This document shows positions 59,401 through 64,000 of a DNA stretch of 64,000 nt, one piece after another. Numbering within the stretch: the first letter of the stretch is position 1; every line of letters starts with the position of its first letter. The position numbers and the translations under genes were made by a program. Where the stretch lies: the NCBI GenBank assembly GCA_947462335.1, contig OX381704.1, positions 42,846,942 through 42,910,941 of the forward strand, in the 5' to 3' direction. Source of the stretch: Harmothoe impar (taxonomy: Eukaryota; Annelida; Polychaeta; Phyllodocida; Polynoidae). The notes below the pieces were generated by a model. It was not told where the DNA came from. It ran no database searches and worked only from the letters and a program-made list of their open reading frames with translations.

Positions 59401-61834
59401 ATGACCACTCCATAATGAGCGTGCGCTGCCGTAAGTACACTCCTTTATAGGTTCCCTTTTTACACTCATTTGTAATTGGACTCATATCCACATACACGAC
59501 CGAATTGTTTAACCCACATGCTAAATATAAGATGATACTTATTTATGCATGGATACGTATAATACCTACGGTAATGTTATATGTGGCATAGTTTTATTGA
59601 TTGTCTTGTTTCTGGTTCTTCTTTAGTATCCGTGTATAGTAGTGTCTGGTGTATAATATCAGATGGAAAATAGGGGCTTATCGCCGGGGTTAGCGGTTAC
59701 CAATTAAATGCACCGCCCCATCTCCAGTATGTAGATTTTACATGCCACACCCCTGTCTACATCTCCACAAAACCAAGGCACTGCCAATGGTCCATGTCCA
59801 CTCATAAAACAACTTGTCGACAGGTTACTGCATGTCGAGAGAACATGCAGTGACCCCCCCCCCCCATCCCCCCCTTTCCGCCCCACCCTGACCCCCACTA
59901 ACCCAGACGGGCCCCGTCCATGCATATTTCATGATTATCCCACTAGTGTATTTTCCAAATTCCATGTGAATCATCCAAAATGCGTTCAACCTATTATAAT
60001 ATTATATAGCAGACGACCTATTTCCATTAATTCTTAATGAACCCACTCCATGTGCGCTGCGAATTAATGTTTGCAACCACACTGTGAGGCATTGAAGTAA
60101 ATTCACAGGAGAGTATCATTCAACAAGTGCATGTGCCTGTATTGAAACATTATTTTACAAACAAGTGTTTTCTCGTTCTTTGTTAATAACCGGCTGGATA
60201 ATCATGTAATTTAACAACCTCTTCATGTCGCATGGTTGGAAAACCCGGAGTAACCCTGGGAGCCAACACCTGTATTCATCTGTAAGATATGGAGCCATTG
60301 TCTGATAATAGAAGGACATAATATGCATGGTCCTCCTGGTACGTTATGAACCTCGTCCTTCATAAAGATGATAGTAATATGTATCGATTACTTAGCTCAT
60401 ATGTATTGTATAATTATAGACCTTATATATCGTTGGGTCATAACAATGATGCAGTCGTCTTCGATTCTACCTGACTTCGTTCGAGAAACAGTGATTACTA
60501 GACGATGTGACCAAAATACGATGGAAACAAGATCATGTGTACTAGTGTATTATGTTGGATGATATGGACAATGCCTGTGGACGATGTGGCTAATAAATCG
60601 GGGTGTAGAGGGATTCCCCCTACAAATTGAAAAGTCGCTTTAATAATTGCGCCAGGTCGCCTAGAAAACAACCCAAGTCGCCAGGTCGCTTTTGACCCCC
60701 CCCCCCCCTGCAGCCACATATATCGTCCCTAACAGTAGCGTGCTAACAGCACACTCCCGGAATGACCATACACGTCCATGGCCAGTATCTTGTCACTCAC
60801 AATTTACTATATGCATCATGGGTAGACACCTGAAAGTAGTGCCTTGAATTTTAATAGGGTATTGGATTGGAGAGGAGGGAGGGTGTCTTGAGCACCAGGC
60901 AATCAGGCCTGACCTAGTAATAACCTTCAGTTTCAGAGTAGTACTCAGCAGTGATATAGCCCAGTGCATAGGGTGAGGGGCGAGGTAGAGTAGAGTGGAT
61001 ATTGACAACCTGTACATATGTGCCAGGTATTGGAAATACATGGAGGGCAAGTTACAATTTGGGGGAGGGGGTTGGCCCAGGGATCTATGCATATCATTAA
61101 CCGCTAGCGGTTACCTACCCACAATGCACAGAGTGAATTGTCAGTGTGAAGAAACAACACCGTTTCTATACACTGATAGGGAGTATGTGCTAACAGTAGC
61201 CCAACAGTGTGGACAGTGTGTCCACCTGGCGGGTAGATGGGTATGGGCTCCACCTTTAACATGTACGCCACCTCGTGACTAACTTTGGAGGATCTAGGAG
61301 CTATTAAAATGAATCACTGGTATCATAATGTCTTTGCAGTTACTTTGTTGAGAGAAATATCAGTGGGGTGTTTCACATCAGAAATCACGATTTTCTCCAC
61401 TGATTAAAGGCGCCAGTTTTGGACGCTCCTGGCCAGTAAATAAGCGGCTACGTTTGGTTGTTCCGGTTGACACATTTAAAGCACTCGAAAACATATAAAC
61501 TTCATGATTTCTGCGAGAACAGTCTCACGTCGCACATTCCTCATGGAGATGTTTTCACAAACACTCACATCAGCAGATCCCCTGTTGGAATGTTTAATGT
61601 GTTATGTTTACTTGGACGAGTGGAACTCACAGTAGAAATATAGCATTGGAGACTCCCCTATATATAGCCTATGTGTGCCTACCCGGATAGTAGCATGGAG
61701 CGTTTCACCTGAAACATTATTTACCAACTTCACCCCCCACCCCAGCTAACTTGAATTCAATTCACCATGTATAAGGGCTGCATCAAGCCTCAACGCTTCA
61801 TAATGCATTTCTCCTCAGGATGTACCAACCAATG
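59401..61834. other. Intergenic, no gene recognised
   Basis: Contains C-runs at about 59856 and 60698 and short frames without homology. A tcataaagatgatagtaata segment near 60361 resembles an arm of hairpin element 2. Nothing else can be supported. Confidence 0.5.
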
Positions 61835-62084
61835 CAGTGGCGGATCCAGGATTGTCTAGAAGGGGGGGCCCAAACCTGGCCAATCTGGAATAACTGTCTG
61901 TTTCCCGCGAGCGAGTTGCAGCAGCCATACAAAGAGAATTAGGGGGGCATGTCCCCCAAGAAAATGTTGATGGTCTAGATATGAAATGGTGCATTCTCAC
62001 GCATTTTAGGACAGAATATTTTCCTTCTTTTTTTGGAGTGGGGGGGGCAAGGCCCGTCGGGCCACCCCCCTGTATCCGCCAATG
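61835..62084. mobile_element. hAT-like MITE with CAGTGGCGGATCCAG end
   Basis: The left end CAGTGGCGGATCCAGG and right end TGTATCCGCCAATG are imperfect inverses of a type common to hAT-derived MITEs in many animals. G/C runs flank the interior. The minus-strand frame (WRIQGGG to LDNPGSATAL) is the usual false translation of such elements. No clean 8-bp duplication was found. Confidence 0.65.
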
Positions 62085-62143
62085 CAATGGACTGCCAGCG
62101 AGAAATTCCTCACTCATACCAACAGTGCATCATCCCGCTCCTT

Positions 62144-62809
62144 AAAGCTGCTCTACGACCTCAGATATATAGATAGTGCATTTTCTGCAAATTTTTAAAA
62201 GGGTCCCCTTCGTGCAGTGTACTGGTAAGATCTCAATCTAATTTGTGACTTCAACAGTGCACCAACAAGGTAGAGCCATCGGTAGTGATACACCAGATAA
62301 TAGTAAACTCTGTTGGTGAGATCAGCAATGAAAAACTTTCAGGTAGGAGCATTTTCAGTGCTGCCACCTGATGTCATTTTCTTCATTTGTATCTCAGATG
62401 ATTGCATAACCCTTTCCTTATTATAATCTGCCATTTATTTTGGCAAGAGGTTCTTAATATGTGCAATACAAGATTCCAATTCCAACTACTACTTACATTC
62501 TAGTGGGCTTTGATAATTTAGTGTTGAAAAAGGACATCAGGTGGCAGCACTGAGTGGTCTGCTGCCTGAAAGTCTTTCATTGCTGATCCTACCAACAGAG
62601 TCTACTATTTCCTGGTGTAACACTGCAGACGGCACTACCCTTGATGATGTAATTAAGTGCTGGAAGCATTCTATTTTTTTTTTCTATACCTTTGAATTTA
62701 GCACAGTTAAAAGCCACAAATTAGATTGAAATCTAACAGTACACTGCACTAAGGAGACCCTTTATAAATATGCAGAAAGTGATATATCTGAGGTAGTGTG
62801 CCAGCTTTT
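62144..62809. mobile_element. Repeat family D, copy 2 with extra inverted half
   Basis: The ends aaagctgctctacgacctca and tgaggtagtgtgccagcttt are imperfect inverses. 62382-62809 matches copy 1 directly, while 62144-62381 is an inverted, diverged version of the same right half, making a partial fold-back structure. Confidence 0.72.
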
Positions 62810-64000
62810 AGTAAATGGGGACAACCCCGTATTCTGTATTCTAATATACTGTCTGCCTTTAGATTTGGTAGTGATATGACATATTATTGGTAATATTGAT
62901 GACCTGAACTATCACAAAAATATACATGATATATTGGAATTACTATCCAAGGGGGATATGCAGTAAAGATAACTCTTGGGTTCTATTGTTAGAATACAGC
63001 CAGGCCACTTCAAGATTAAGCAGTTATATAGGCATATTATTATGGGGTGGCTAATATTTTGTATATCGTACTTGTTAGAAGGAAATATACCTCAGCTTTC
63101 ATGCTTGTTAACTTCATAGATGAATTGTTTATATTGACCATATAATTCAAAGCCAATAGTGTCCTACTCAGGATCGAAGGTCATTATCCTGACTGAATGA
63201 ATAATACGTTTCACGTAGAATGTCCCAGAGTGTTATGGTTATAATCCCTTGGAGAATTGGAGCGTTGCACAACCAACAACCCACCTAAACCTTTTACTCC
63301 ACATACTGTCACTATATTGTGTTTGGATACAGGACTAGGAATACTCATGATTAGACTCATATAGTCACTTAAATTGCAGTGAGATGAAAGCACCTATACA
63401 TGAATATTTTTCTCAGCGTCTTTCTCAAGATGCACTAATATCTGAGTTAGTAGTAATGTCATATTTGTATAAATGTAACTTGAGATGTATCAGCCCAGTG
63501 TGGTCACCGGGCTGGGCCAACCTCTGACTCCAGATTTAGACGCAGATTGAATTTCAAAGTGGGCTGGTCATTCTATTGAAGATTGAACAAGAAACACATT
63601 TTCGCATGTGTAAAGGTTTCTCCCAATACAGAAATTCATAAATGGTTGAAAATAAACAAAAGTTCCCAATCGAATAGATGGCCAACTTCCACAGCTCAAT
63701 GACCCAAAAGCATTGCCGGGCTCAAATCGGTTTGCCAGTTTAGAGCAGGGCCACGTGTTGTTTGTCCGTTTGGGCCCTGACTTGACTCTGGATAATCTGT
63801 AACCGTGTAGTTGTGAGTTGCATTCAGGCCGGTCTGAACCAGCCAATCCGAGCTAAACTCGAACTGCTCCGATTGGGCTTGCTAAAATGAGTTGATGGTG
63901 AAGCATGACACGTACTAGGACGAATGAACTGATTGTGAGCACGTGTACATGCACATCACATTGGTCTATGGTGTTTACATGGACACCTCTGTCGAGCATC
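62810..64000. other. Intergenic, nothing recognised
   Basis: AT-rich sequence with short frames only. The 92-codon minus frame at 63568-63846 shows no motif, membrane segment or homology I can recognise. Confidence 0.5.

Noticed and set aside
61815..62117. 100-codon minus frame with WRIQGGG and LDNPGSATAL
   Set aside because: This is the usual false translation of a hAT-type MITE seen in many animal genomes.

Overview
This is a 64-kb stretch of animal nuclear DNA, most likely from a marine invertebrate. It holds two recognisable protein-coding genes in a large excess of non-coding sequence, with a 19.5-kb and a 12.4-kb intron, many small inverted-repeat elements and microsatellites. There is no bacterial gene layout. 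I cannot name the species. All alignments are by eye and family comparisons are from memory.

Gene 1 (plus strand, about 170 to 33,460) is a sarcospan (SSPN) homologue in three coding exons: 170-949, 20418-20504 and 32880-33245, all joined in phase 0. The product is a four-pass membrane protein of about 410 residues with an unusually long, proline-rich N-terminus. Gene 2 (minus strand, 54360-53287) is an apparently intronless TMEM151-like membrane protein, with a possible non-coding first exon near 56.1 kb. The two genes converge, with about 20 kb between their stop codons.

The most striking object is a 9,382-bp element at 20684-30065 in SSPN intron 2. It has near-identical 680/710-bp terminal inverted repeats that begin AGTAGTATAG and a perfect 6-bp target-site duplication (GACATG). 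These terminal hallmarks fit the Maverick/Polinton group of virus-like DNA transposons, but no polymerase, integrase or capsid gene is visible, so it looks non-autonomous. Its terminal repeats carry a dense array of CCAAT boxes, E2F-like GGCGGGAAA sites, CACGTG E-boxes and ETS sites, much like an S-phase promoter. Inside lie a 377-bp palindrome, a second nested inverted repeat, a CTG-rich block, 702-bp tandem repeats with a conserved stem-loop, and two tiny overlapping reading frames.

The remaining DNA holds a diverged ~3-kb segmental duplication (36873-39992 and 41773-44214), of which only one copy carries a 737-bp fold-back element. It also holds a 970-bp TA-flanked element with repeated GTCGGACAC motifs, several long hairpins with related architecture, a tRNA-like sequence, and a TIR-bounded element (57894-58660) packed with about 16 palindromes of the form GTACCTGAGGTAC.
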